A DNA stretch of 64,000 nt from Pelagibius sp040217155 (GTDB lineage: Bacteria > Pseudomonadota > Alphaproteobacteria > Kiloniellales > Kiloniellaceae), in NCBI GenBank assembly GCA_040217155.1, contig JAVJNS010000013.1:26242-90241 (forward strand). Direction: 5' to 3'. Below the pieces are notes generated by a model. The model was not told the origin of the DNA and did not search any database. It saw only the letters and a program-made list of their open reading frames with translations. Both the position numbers and the translations under genes were made by a program. Below are positions 24,992-33,418 of the stretch, piece after piece; the first letter of the stretch is position 1; each line of letters starts with the position of its first letter.

Positions 24992-26371
24992 TTGTCAGCA
25001 TCGTCAAGTTCTCCTGCCGCCGCCGAAGGCTTCCTGGTTCGCTGCGGTCATGTCAGTTGTCCCGGTGAGCGCACCTTCTGGTTCATCGGCCACGAACAGG
25101 CGGATTTCGAGGCCGCCGACACACTGGTCGAATCTCTGATGGCGCGTTATCAACGGCTGGACATCCTCTTTACCGCGCCGGATCCCGCGACCCGAGACTG
25201 GCTGCGCCGACGCTTCCCGACAGCCGTTGTCCTCCCCCCACCGCTACCCTTGGATATTTTTGCCAACCGCTACCTGATCAATCTCAATGTTCGCGGCCTC
25301 ATGCTCCTTGGTGAGGTGGCTGCCGCCGACCACTGTATCCTAGACGCCGCCAAGCGCCGCGCGACGCCGGCGGCGATCCTCCAGACAGCGCCGTCCCTGG
25401 GCGAAGGGAAACAGCCCTCGGCAAAGGCACTCGACGCTTGGCGCGGTCGCTTCGAGCACCACTTCGTCGTAACGCCAGAGGCGCAAGCGACCCTGCTCTC
25501 CAACGGCATTCCGTCCAGCAGGATCACATGCCTGAACGGTGGGCCGCAGGAGCGTACCGCCGCCGCCGTGACCGTTCTCGCGAGGCTGCTGTTGCAAGAT
25601 TTGAAGCTGATGCGCAGCAAGCAACGGCCGATCCGCAGAAGGCTGGAGCGCTTGGCATTGGCCATCATGGAAAAGCCCCGCCTGCGCCGACTGCTGTCCA
25701 ATCGGGTGGAACGTGTCGATACCATCCAGGACCTGCGCCGGACCCTCAGTAACCCGGAAACCCTGCTCTGCCTCGGCAACGGGCCGTCTTCCGAAGCGCC
25801 GGAAGTTGCCGAGGTCGCATACGATTCGCTCTTTCGGGTCAATCACGTCTGGCTGGACCGAGGCTTCCTGACCGAGCCTGACATGGTCTTTACCGGCTCC
25901 AAAGCGACTTTGGCCCTGGTCAAGGGGCCGATCTTCGGCCTCCAGAGCATCAAGTCCGAGGCTCGTCTGCTGGTCACCCGCCTTCTCCAGCCGCTATTCC
26001 GCAAGGTCCGCTACGCCACCATCGAGCGCTTCGGACTCTATCTTTCGGAGCCTCGCTGGCAAGGGATCCGCCCCACCAACGGCGCCGCGATGCTGGCCAC
26101 GGCGGTGGCGCTGGCGCCGCCGCGCCTGGTGATTTCGGGAATCGACCTCTTCAGCCACCCCGCCGGCTCCTACCCCGGCGATACCACCACTCCGAACGCC
26201 TACTCACCGGGGCATGAGGCCGACTCCGAACTGGCGCTGCTTCTAGAAGCCCTCAGCCGCTATCAAGGCGAGTTGGTTATTCTGAGCCCGGCCCTGCGCG
26301 AGCGTTGGGAAGAATATTTGCGCACAGAATCTCGGGAAGCACGCCCTCGGGTGAGCCATGACAGCATTTAG
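24992..26371 (+). CDS. Two-domain glycosyltransferase-like protein (Kdo-transferase-like N part, sialyltransferase-like C part)
   Basis: A 459-aa protein without an obvious single family. Residues about 30-190 read like the N-terminal domain of Kdo transferase WaaA (GT30): LDILFTAPDPATRDWLRRRFP, PPPLPLDIF, then LLGEVA and AILQTAPSLGEG. Residues about 255-459 resemble sialyltransferases of family GT42: LCLGNGPSSEAP (GNGPS at 263-267), FRVNHVW, and TNGAAMLATAVAL followed by VISGIDLFS. Both parents use CMP-activated acid sugars. It starts at TTG 24992 two bases after the ELM1-like gene, probably coupled. I infer transfer of an ulosonic-type sugar to a lipid or surface glycan. Confidence 0.6.
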   Translation: MSASSSSPAAAEGFLVRCGHVSCPGERTFWFIGHEQADFEAADTLVESLMARYQRLDILFTAPDPATRDWLRRRFPTAVVLPPPLPLDIFANRYLINLNVRGLMLLGEVAAADHCILDAAKRRATPAAILQTAPSLGEGKQPSAKALDAWRGRFEHHFVVTPEAQATLLSNGIPSSRITCLNGGPQERTAAAVTVLARLLLQDLKLMRSKQRPIRRRLERLALAIMEKPRLRRLLSNRVERVDTIQDLRRTLSNPETLLCLGNGPSSEAPEVAEVAYDSLFRVNHVWLDRGFLTEPDMVFTGSKATLALVKGPIFGLQSIKSEARLLVTRLLQPLFRKVRYATIERFGLYLSEPRWQGIRPTNGAAMLATAVALAPPRLVISGIDLFSHPAGSYPGDTTTPNAYSPGHEADSELALLLEALSRYQGELVILSPALRERWEEYLRTESREARPRVSHDSI

Positions 26372-26632
26372 AACCCGCCGCACCCGCCTCTTTCGGGCGT
26401 GCTGCCGACACATCGGATTCTTGCCTGAGACGCCCCGCTGTTCTAAACGTGGGCTGTTTGCTGGGCGATCACTGGCCACCGTCGGTTGTGCCAATGGCGG
26501 AGTCGTGGCCGTAGGCCGCCAAGCGATTGAAAGTGCTTTCTTTTTCTTGCCGGTTATCGCTGCCGCGACCCCTTGGCGGTGTGTAATTCGTTGCCGGATG
26601 AGCCCAACGTCTGCTGAAGAGAGAATGGTTTC

Positions 26633-28036
26633 GTGACCCTCGCCCAACCCAGTTTCAAGACCAAGTACTATCACAGGCGTATCGGCCACCTGCTGCGCAT
26701 CGAACGCGACCGCACACCGGGAACGCGCAGCGAGCCGGAACTGGTGGCCCTCGATCCGGAACCCGGCGTCACGCCCAGTGAAAAGCCGCCGGTGCGCATT
26801 TACCTGGGGACCGAGCCGGCCCAGCACCGCGCGGAGCGCATCTTCATTTGGGCGATCCTGCAGGTGCGCGATCCAGCGCGCCGCTATGAAGTTTACCTGA
26901 TGAAGGATTTGCAGGGCTTCGACCGGCTGAAGTGGAAGACCGGCTTCACCGCCTACCGCTACGCCATCCCTGACTTGGCGGGCAAGACCGGCCGGGCGAT
27001 CTACAACGATGTTGATCAGATCTACCTGGCCGATCCGGCCGAGCTTTTCGACATGGACATGCAGGGGGCCGGCCAGCTCTGCATCACCGAGAAAGAAACC
27101 GCGGTGATGCTGCTCGACTGCGGGAAGATGGCGAAAATCTGGCACCGCGACGACGCCCAGCGCAGCGAGCGCCACAAGTTCTTCCGCCGCCGCGTGCAGG
27201 CTATCGAGGGCATGTGGCGGCAACTGCCGGGCGTGTGGAACGCTCGCGATCACGAATACGAGCCCGGCGTCTCCAAGCTACTGCATTTCACCACGCTGCA
27301 GATGCAGCCCTGGCGGCCCTTCCCCAAAGTGCTGAAATACCGCGACAATCCGAACGGCGAGGTCTGGTTCGAGATGGAGCGCGCCGCCGATGCGGCCGGC
27401 TTCACGCTTTTTACCGAGGAAAATCCGAGCCGGCGCTACCGCAAGCTGGTGGAGATGTACAAGACCATGCATTCGGAAGGCTCACCGGATGTCGGACGCC
27501 CGGCGGAAAAGACCTTCTCGGGCAAGTCGCTGACTGAGCATGTCAGCCGGATCGGCGAGATGATCCATGACTGCGGCGCCGCGACGCTGCTCGACTACGG
27601 TTCCGGCAAGGCGCAGTACTACGAGCCCTTTCCCGGCGAGCCGGACGACTCGCGCTTCAAGTCCCAAAAGGAGTGGGGCGCCACCAAGGTCACCTGCTAC
27701 GACCCCGGTTATCAGCCCTTTTCCGATCCGATCGAGCCATCTTATGACGGGGTGATTTGCACCGACGTCCTGGAGCACATCACCGAAGAGGACATTCCCT
27801 GGGTCCTCGACAAGCTGTTTCGCCATGCCCGCCACTTTGTCTACGCGGTGGCCGCCTGCTATCCAGCGAAGAAACTGCTGCCCGACGGACAGAACGCCCA
27901 CTGCACGCTGCAGCCACCGGAGTGGTGGCGCGAGCAATTGGAAGGCGCCGCGCGGCGCAATCCGGGAATCAAGTGGCAGTTGTGCGCCCAGTTGAAGGGC
28001 CGGTTCGGGAAAAATGACAGGGTGTTCCGTGGTTGA
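26633..28036 (+). CDS. GT8-like glycosyltransferase fused to SAM-dependent methyltransferase
   Basis: The 467-aa protein has two parts. Residues about 54-260 look like a glycogenin-type (GT8) transferase: RIYLGTEPAQHRAERIF, and the metal site YNDVDQIYLADPAELFD with DVD at 126-128. Residues about 295-467 form a class I methyltransferase: LLDYGSGKAQYYEPF (321-335), then YDPGYQPFS, a DGVICTDVLEHI acidic loop and a conserved W-rich end. So a sugar may be added and a methyl placed on the same glycan. GTG 26633 with upstream GAAGAGAGA is used. A 261-bp gap with no gene separates it from the previous gene. Confidence 0.8.
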   Translation: MTLAQPSFKTKYYHRRIGHLLRIERDRTPGTRSEPELVALDPEPGVTPSEKPPVRIYLGTEPAQHRAERIFIWAILQVRDPARRYEVYLMKDLQGFDRLKWKTGFTAYRYAIPDLAGKTGRAIYNDVDQIYLADPAELFDMDMQGAGQLCITEKETAVMLLDCGKMAKIWHRDDAQRSERHKFFRRRVQAIEGMWRQLPGVWNARDHEYEPGVSKLLHFTTLQMQPWRPFPKVLKYRDNPNGEVWFEMERAADAAGFTLFTEENPSRRYRKLVEMYKTMHSEGSPDVGRPAEKTFSGKSLTEHVSRIGEMIHDCGAATLLDYGSGKAQYYEPFPGEPDDSRFKSQKEWGATKVTCYDPGYQPFSDPIEPSYDGVICTDVLEHITEEDIPWVLDKLFRHARHFVYAVAACYPAKKLLPDGQNAHCTLQPPEWWREQLEGAARRNPGIKWQLCAQLKGRFGKNDRVFRG

Positions 28037-28066
28037 ACGCCGACACCACGAACGGAGCTGAGCGAA

Positions 28067-28924
28067 ATGGCTGAACTTGGGTATTCCAAACTCAAGGGCG
28101 CGCGGCGGCGCATGGCCAAGCTGCGCTTCGGTCTGGCGCGCAGCCTGATGGGCCACTACCGGCTGCGCGACGAAGAGCACGCCTACCGCTTTGCGCCGGG
28201 TTCGTTCCGCGAGTTGTGGCGGGTCAGTTCCATCTATCTGAAGGAAGCCGGAACCGTCGAATTGCTCCGCCAGGAACTGCGCGAGGGCGATGTGTTCTGC
28301 GACATCGGCGCCAACATCGGTCTTTACAGCCTGATGGCGGCGGCCCGTGTCGGCACAGCCGGCCAAGTCTACTCCTTCGAGCCCCTGGCCGCGAACTTCG
28401 CCAGCCTGGTCGAGAATATCCGCCTGAACGGCTACTGCGACCGCATGACACCCTTTTCCCTGGCCCTCACGGACGGTCCCGGCGTGTTTCCCTTCCACTA
28501 CCTGAGGATGGAGCCCGGTTCATCGGGAAGCCAACTGCATGAGGCGGTGGACGTCGATCAGGCAAATTTCGAGCCTCTGGTGACCGAGATGAAGTATGGC
28601 ACCAGCCTCGACGAGTTGGTCAAAACTGGTGCCATGCGTGCACCTGACGTCGTGAAGATCGACGTGGACGGCAACGAGGCCCGTATCCTGCGCGGCATGC
28701 GCGGACTCTTGTCCGGCGCTCAGCGCCCGCGGGCGCTCAGCGTCGAGGTCAACGAGCGTGAGAAGGACGCCCTTTTCGGATTCATGCAGGAACTGGGCTA
28801 TACCTTCAGCGGGCGCAACGACACCATGGGCGGCCTGCGGCAGATCACCGCGGGCGCCGATCCGGAAGCGGTCGCCTACAACGCGATCTTCCGGCCGGCG
28901 GAAAGCGCGGCCAAAGCATGCTGA
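28067..28924 (+). CDS. FkbM family methyltransferase
   Basis: A 285-aa FkbM-type SAM methyltransferase: GDVFCDIGANIGLYSLMAAARVG is motif I, SFEPLAANFASLVENIRLNG is motif II, and VVKIDVDGNEARILRGM is the family signature. These enzymes O-methylate sugars and other hydroxyls in exopolysaccharide or natural-product pathways. It starts 30 bp after the GT8/methyltransferase gene and its end overlaps the next gene by seven bases, so the three form one unit. Confidence 0.92.
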   Translation: MAELGYSKLKGARRRMAKLRFGLARSLMGHYRLRDEEHAYRFAPGSFRELWRVSSIYLKEAGTVELLRQELREGDVFCDIGANIGLYSLMAAARVGTAGQVYSFEPLAANFASLVENIRLNGYCDRMTPFSLALTDGPGVFPFHYLRMEPGSSGSQLHEAVDVDQANFEPLVTEMKYGTSLDELVKTGAMRAPDVVKIDVDGNEARILRGMRGLLSGAQRPRALSVEVNEREKDALFGFMQELGYTFSGRNDTMGGLRQITAGADPEAVAYNAIFRPAESAAKAC

Positions 28925-29664
28925 ACTTCGACAACATCCGGTTCGACTACGATCCCTACCCCATCGGCATCGCAAAGAACGCGCTGGCGCCTGAGCTGTA
29001 CCGCGAGTTGATCGACACCTTTCCGGACGACAAGACCTTCGTCCTCAAAGAGTTCAACGGCGTCAAGTACTCGTTGTCAAAGCACAACAACAAGGCAGGT
29101 TATTTCGATCACCTTGGCAGGAATGCCGCTTGGGGACGCTTCTACGATTACATCAAGAGCGAAGGCTTCATCGCTGAAACCATGGCCATGCTGAAGGCCA
29201 ACAACGTCGATCTCGGCCTCAGCAACACGTCGTTCAAGGAACGTGCCATCAAGCGCTTCAAGGCTTTGAAGAAGGGCAGCCCGCAGCCGCACTTCGCGAA
29301 GTTGCGCTCACGCTTCGAATTCTCCTCCATGCCGGTCACCGGCGGCGGCATCCGCCCGCATACCGACCACCCGGCCAAGGTCGTCACCATGGTGATCCCG
29401 ATCCTGCAGGATGGCGAGTGGCAGGACGAATATGGCGGCGGCACCAGCGTGGTGTGGCCGAAAGACCACGCCCGCAGCTACAACTTCACCAACGGCTACA
29501 TGGACTTCGACGAGGTCGACTGCCTGCGCACATATCCCTTCGAACCGAATCAGTGTCTGGTGTTCGTGAAGACCTACAACTCCTGGCACGCGGTCTGGCC
29601 GATGAAGGGCAACGATCCCACGATCCTGCGCCGCACCCTGACCATCAACATCGAGACCGACTGA
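28918..29664 (+). CDS. 2-oxoglutarate/Fe(II)-dependent oxygenase
   Basis: A 248-aa double-stranded beta-helix oxygenase. The iron triad is H148 and D150 (RPHTDHP) with H224 (NSWHAVWP), and an arginine at 238/239 (ILRRTL) should bind 2-oxoglutarate. The family includes prolyl-hydroxylase-like enzymes found in glycan and phytanoyl-type loci. ATG 28918 overlaps the FkbM gene end. Given its neighbours it may hydroxylate a surface glycan or lipid, but the substrate is unknown. Confidence 0.82.
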   Translation: MLNFDNIRFDYDPYPIGIAKNALAPELYRELIDTFPDDKTFVLKEFNGVKYSLSKHNNKAGYFDHLGRNAAWGRFYDYIKSEGFIAETMAMLKANNVDLGLSNTSFKERAIKRFKALKKGSPQPHFAKLRSRFEFSSMPVTGGGIRPHTDHPAKVVTMVIPILQDGEWQDEYGGGTSVVWPKDHARSYNFTNGYMDFDEVDCLRTYPFEPNQCLVFVKTYNSWHAVWPMKGNDPTILRRTLTINIETD

Positions 29665-29685
29665 ACAACCCGGGACATCGGGTGA

Positions 29686-31404
29686 TCAGGCCAGCTTCTT
29701 GATATCGCGGCCGTCCTTCACCAAGGCGACCCGGCCCTTGTCGAGCCGATAGGTGCGCTCGGCGATCTCCGCCCAGGCCTCGCGGTGGGTGATGGCCAGA
29801 ATCGTCATATCGTGACTCAAGGCATCGATGTTGCGGCAGATTTCCTGCTCCGTGCGCGGATCCAGCGCCGAGGTCACTTCGTCGAGGATCAGCAGCTTCG
29901 GACGTCCGGCCAGGGCGCGGGCCAGAGCGATACGCTGACGCTGCCCGCCCGACAGCTTGGCGCCCTTCTCACCGACGATGCTGTTCACGCCTTCCGGCAT
30001 GGCAGCGACGAAGTCCCAGGCGCCGGCAGCCGCCAGGGCCCGCCGGGCCTCGGCTTCGTCGATCTTCGGATCGCCGAGAGTAACGTTGGCCAGGATGGTA
30101 TCATGAAACAGAATAAGATCCTGCGGCACGTAGCCCACCATGCTGCGCCAGGCCTGCAGGTCGATCTCGCGAAGTGAGGTGCCGTCGATCAGAATGTCGC
30201 CGGCTCCCGGCTGATAGAGACCCAAAAGCAGGTCCGTAAGTGTCGTTTTGCCGGATCCCGATGTGCCCGTGATGACCGTCAGGCCGCGCGACGGAATCTC
30301 AAGAGTCACCTGGTTCAGCACCACTTCCGCCGCGTAAGAGAAGGTAACCTCTTCAAAACGGCAGCCCTGCTCGAGGGTCGGCGCCGTGCTGCCCGGATTA
30401 GGTTCCTGTGCCGCTGCCGTTTCGTCGATGAGACTGCGCATCGACCAGTAGGGACTTTCGAGCAGTACGGCCTTCTGGAACTGCCTTTGCATCTTGCCGA
30501 CGCTGGATACGGCCTGATACAGCAGTATCCCCATCACCAGCAGCTCGGGGACCGGCACGTTCCAACGTGTGGTAGCGACAAAAAATCCGATGCCAACTGC
30601 CACGGCTACCAGCATCTCTTCCAGGTTCTTGAGAGCATACTGACTGACCACTTGGCGTCGCAGTGCGCGCTTCAGCTGCTCGATCTTGCGGTCGAAGAGA
30701 TTGGCGAACTTGCCGGACTTGGCCATGGCCTTCAGCGGCTTGATGTTGCTGAGCGCGTCGCTGAGATAGATCACCAGTTCCGAGGTGCGCTCTGTCTGGC
30801 GGCGGCCGGCCTTCTTGCTGACACGCACCAGGAAGTGCAGCGACAGGGCGATGGTCCCGCCCAAAGCCAAAGCCGCCAAGGCCAGCTGCCAGGAAATCAG
30901 TGCCGCGACGAGGCTGTAGATCACCGTCTGGATGACATTGACCTGGAAGTTCGCGGCCATGAGGTAGGCCTGTCCGGCACGCGTCGAATCGACGCTCACG
31001 GCGTTGGAGATGCGGCCCATGGGCTGATGGGTAAAGTAACCCCACCGGACATTCAGAAGGCGCATGATCAGCTCCGCCCGCAATCCTGTCGCGACCTCTG
31101 CCACGGCGTAGCCGACATACTTCATCGCCGCCATGGTCAGCAGACACTTGATCACGATGCCGCCGACGACCAGCGCCAACAACAGCCCCAACGATGGCGT
31201 CAGGTCAACGTAAGCCAGTACCTCCTCAACATAGAGCGCCAGGGGCGAGGCTTCGTTGGCGCCGCCGTCGATGGCCAGCGACAGCAACGGCAGAAGGGTG
31301 GCGAGGCCGATGCCTTCCGCGATACCGGCCAGCAGCAGGCAGCCAAGTACGAGCCAGGGATTTGTCCCCCTGGCACCATAAAAGATGCGCAAGATTCCAA
31401 TCAT
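29686..31404 (-). CDS. ABC exporter, fused membrane and ATPase domains (MsbA-like)
   Basis: A 572-aa half-size ABC exporter. Six membrane segments fill residues 1-320; the ATPase follows, with Walker A GTSGSGKTTLTDLLLGLY, signature LSGGQRQRIALARAL and Walker B LLILDEVTSALD. MsbA-type proteins flip lipids, lipid-linked glycans or peptides out of the cytoplasm. It faces the glycan operon tail to tail, 21 bp apart, and likely exports its product, though this is inferred. The frame stays open far upstream through another gene on the same strand; homology and an ATG at 31404 (IGILRIFYG) fix the start. Confidence 0.9.
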   Translation of the reverse strand: MIGILRIFYGARGTNPWLVLGCLLLAGIAEGIGLATLLPLLSLAIDGGANEASPLALYVEEVLAYVDLTPSLGLLLALVVGGIVIKCLLTMAAMKYVGYAVAEVATGLRAELIMRLLNVRWGYFTHQPMGRISNAVSVDSTRAGQAYLMAANFQVNVIQTVIYSLVAALISWQLALAALALGGTIALSLHFLVRVSKKAGRRQTERTSELVIYLSDALSNIKPLKAMAKSGKFANLFDRKIEQLKRALRRQVVSQYALKNLEEMLVAVAVGIGFFVATTRWNVPVPELLVMGILLYQAVSSVGKMQRQFQKAVLLESPYWSMRSLIDETAAAQEPNPGSTAPTLEQGCRFEEVTFSYAAEVVLNQVTLEIPSRGLTVITGTSGSGKTTLTDLLLGLYQPGAGDILIDGTSLREIDLQAWRSMVGYVPQDLILFHDTILANVTLGDPKIDEAEARRALAAAGAWDFVAAMPEGVNSIVGEKGAKLSGGQRQRIALARALAGRPKLLILDEVTSALDPRTEQEICRNIDALSHDMTILAITHREAWAEIAERTYRLDKGRVALVKDGRDIKKLA

Positions 31405-31538
31405 TGCCCATGTATTTGCGGGATTCCGGCTGCGGTCAAGGTCAATTGCTGCGACCAGCGCCGCAAGGCACATTTGGCCGGGCTTTAATCCGGCCCCATC
31501 CGTCCCCCGCCGCGCCGGCGCGAGACGCTGCGCCGACG

Positions 31539-32264
31539 TCAGCGGCCAAAGAGGTTGCCGCGCACTTTCATCAGATGGCTGTGCAGTTCGGCCCGGGCCC
31601 GCTCGGCATCGCGGTCCTTGAGAAACTGCACGATGCTGTGGTGCTGGTCGCAATAATTTCCGCGCCGTTCCGGGGTCACGCTGCGTTCCTTCAGGCGCCG
31701 CCACTCCGCCTGTCCGCGCAGGTCGTTGATGGCTTCGTAGAGAGCGCTCAGCATGCCGTTCTTGGCCGCCGCGACGATGGCCACATGCAGCATGCCGTCC
31801 CAATACTCGAATTCGGCGATGTCGCCCGCCCGATCGCAGTGCTCCAGGCACTCCTCCATCCGCTCCAGATCCTCGGCCGTGGCGCGCACGGCCGCGAGCT
31901 CGGCTGCCAGCGGCTCGACCATGAGACGCACCTCCATGACCTCGACCGGGCTGGCGCCCTGGATGCGGTAAGCCAGGCCGCGTGGATTGTCGGTCCGAAG
32001 GTCGGCCGAGGAAGCGCCGCCGAGAGCGGCTTCGGTGACAAAGGAGCCGCGGCCCACATGGCGGGTGATCTTGCCCTCGTCTTCCAGGCGCTTCAGGCTC
32101 TTGCGCAGGGTATTGCGCGACACGCCGAACTGGCGTTCCAGAACACGCTCGGTCGGCAGCTTGGCGCCGGCCTGCCAAACGCCCTCGGCGATGTTGCGCT
32201 CGATAAAACTGGTCAGGGCGGCGGCGCCGCTGGCCGCCCGTTCCCGCACATTCATACCGTCCAT
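31539..32264 (-). CDS. GntR family transcriptional regulator (FCD subfamily)
   Basis: A 241-aa regulator: an N-terminal winged helix (KLPTERVLERQFGVSRNTLRKSLKRLE in pieces) and a C-terminal all-helical FCD domain with metal-binding histidines and aspartate (EVRLMVEPLAAELAA, GMLHVAIVAAA, H...Q stretch). FCD regulators answer to organic acids. It diverges from an FAH-family hydrolase and TAXI transporter, which it probably controls. ATG 32264 is chosen: GAGGAA lies five bases upstream, while the upstream in-frame ATG at 32381 lies in what looks like promoter DNA. Confidence 0.9.
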   Translation of the reverse strand: MDGMNVRERAASGAAALTSFIERNIAEGVWQAGAKLPTERVLERQFGVSRNTLRKSLKRLEDEGKITRHVGRGSFVTEAALGGASSADLRTDNPRGLAYRIQGASPVEVMEVRLMVEPLAAELAAVRATAEDLERMEECLEHCDRAGDIAEFEYWDGMLHVAIVAAAKNGMLSALYEAINDLRGQAEWRRLKERSVTPERRGNYCDQHHSIVQFLKDRDAERARAELHSHLMKVRGNLFGR

Positions 32265-32455
32265 GAATTCCTCAGGCAGAAAGTGATCCAATTCTGCACC
32301 TAATATAGATTGGCGCTGAATCCGACACAAGAGATGGTGCTGCCGCCTCTCATAATTGTGACATTCATTGCCGCTGCCCACTTGACCCGGTTGAACTATT
32401 GATGCTCTATTGGTGCAATTGTGGACTCAATGGTTTAATATTGGTGGAGTGAACG
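32265..32455. promoter_or_regulatory. Divergent promoter/operator region of gntR-like and FAH-TAXI genes
   Basis: This AT-richer 191-bp stretch separates divergent genes. It contains an inverted pair ATTG-N6-CAAT at 32418-32431, the size expected for a GntR/FCD dimer site, and an 8-base direct repeat TATTGGTG at 32408-32415 and 32439-32446, the second directly before the ribosome site of the FAH gene. Operator role is inferred from position and symmetry only. Confidence 0.4.
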
Positions 32456-33391
32456 TTGAAGCTTGCGACTTTTCGCCGGAACGGCGCGCGCGCAGTCGGG
32501 ACCGTGGATCCTGAACGAGGCACGGTATCGCCTTTCGATCTGCCTGTGACAGCGATGCGTGAGGGGATTGCCTGCCTGATTGGCATGGAAAAGCTTCCGC
32601 AGACCCGCGGCGAAGTACCGCTCAGCGAGGTCACGCTGGAAGCGCCCCTGCCCCGCCCAAGGCGGAACATTTTCTGCGTCGGCAAGAACTACTACGACCA
32701 CGCCCAGGAATTTTCCAACAGCGGCTTCGACTCCAGTGCCGCCGCCGGCAGTGTCCCCACGGTTCCGATCATTTTCTCGAAAGTTCCGGAGACCGTCATT
32801 GCGACCGGCGAGCCGGTCCTGATCGACCCTGAAACCTCGACCGCCATCGACTACGAAGTGGAACTGGCGGTCATCATCGGACGCAGAGGGCGCGGCATCC
32901 GGCCGGAAGAGGCCCTCGACCATGTCTGGGGCTACACCATCGTCAACGACGTCACCGCGCGCGATCTGCAGGGCCGCCACAGCCAATGGCTGATCGGCAA
33001 GTCGCAGGATACCTTCTGCCCGATGGGTCCCTGGGCGGTCACCAAGGACGAGATCGACCTCTCCGATACAGCGGTCAGGACCCTGGTCAACGGCGAACAG
33101 CGCCAGGATTCGAACACCGGTCTGCTGATCTTCGACGTCCCGACCATCATCGCGACGCTTTCCGCGGGGATCACCCTGCTGCCCGGCGACGTGATCGCCA
33201 CCGGCACTCCGGCGGGCGTCGGCATCGGCTTTACCCCGCCGAAGTACCTGAAGGCCGGCGACGTCGTCAGGCTTGAAATCGACGGCATCGGCGTCCTCGA
33301 GAACAGCTTCGCAGAAATCGATTCCAGCACGGCTCAAATCTCCAAAGAAAAGGCCGGCGAGCCAATGACGGCCGGCGGCAGTGCCGGCTGA
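32456..33391 (+). CDS. Fumarylacetoacetate hydrolase family protein
   Basis: A 311-aa FAH-fold enzyme. Metal ligands follow the family order: E134 and E136 (IDYEVELAVI) and D165 (YTIVNDVTARDLQ); the loop GKNYYDHAQE is at 76-85 and TGTPAGVGIG near the end. Members hydrolyse or decarboxylate beta-diketo and oxo acids or isomerise ring-cleavage products. It is followed after 27 bp by a TAXI-TRAP transporter, which would import the acid. The start codon is TTG 32456 with GGTGGAG eight bases before it; no in-frame ATG is near. Confidence 0.9.
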   Translation: MKLATFRRNGARAVGTVDPERGTVSPFDLPVTAMREGIACLIGMEKLPQTRGEVPLSEVTLEAPLPRPRRNIFCVGKNYYDHAQEFSNSGFDSSAAAGSVPTVPIIFSKVPETVIATGEPVLIDPETSTAIDYEVELAVIIGRRGRGIRPEEALDHVWGYTIVNDVTARDLQGRHSQWLIGKSQDTFCPMGPWAVTKDEIDLSDTAVRTLVNGEQRQDSNTGLLIFDVPTIIATLSAGITLLPGDVIATGTPAGVGIGFTPPKYLKAGDVVRLEIDGIGVLENSFAEIDSSTAQISKEKAGEPMTAGGSAG

Positions 33392-33418
33392 ACCGCATCA
33401 CCTAACAGGGAGGAAAAC

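Noticed and set aside
29686..32178. A continuous leftward frame of 830 codons that looks like a large fusion protein
   Set aside because: Its upstream part runs antisense-free through the GntR gene region in another frame and has no recognisable domain; the ABC exporter starts at ATG 31404.
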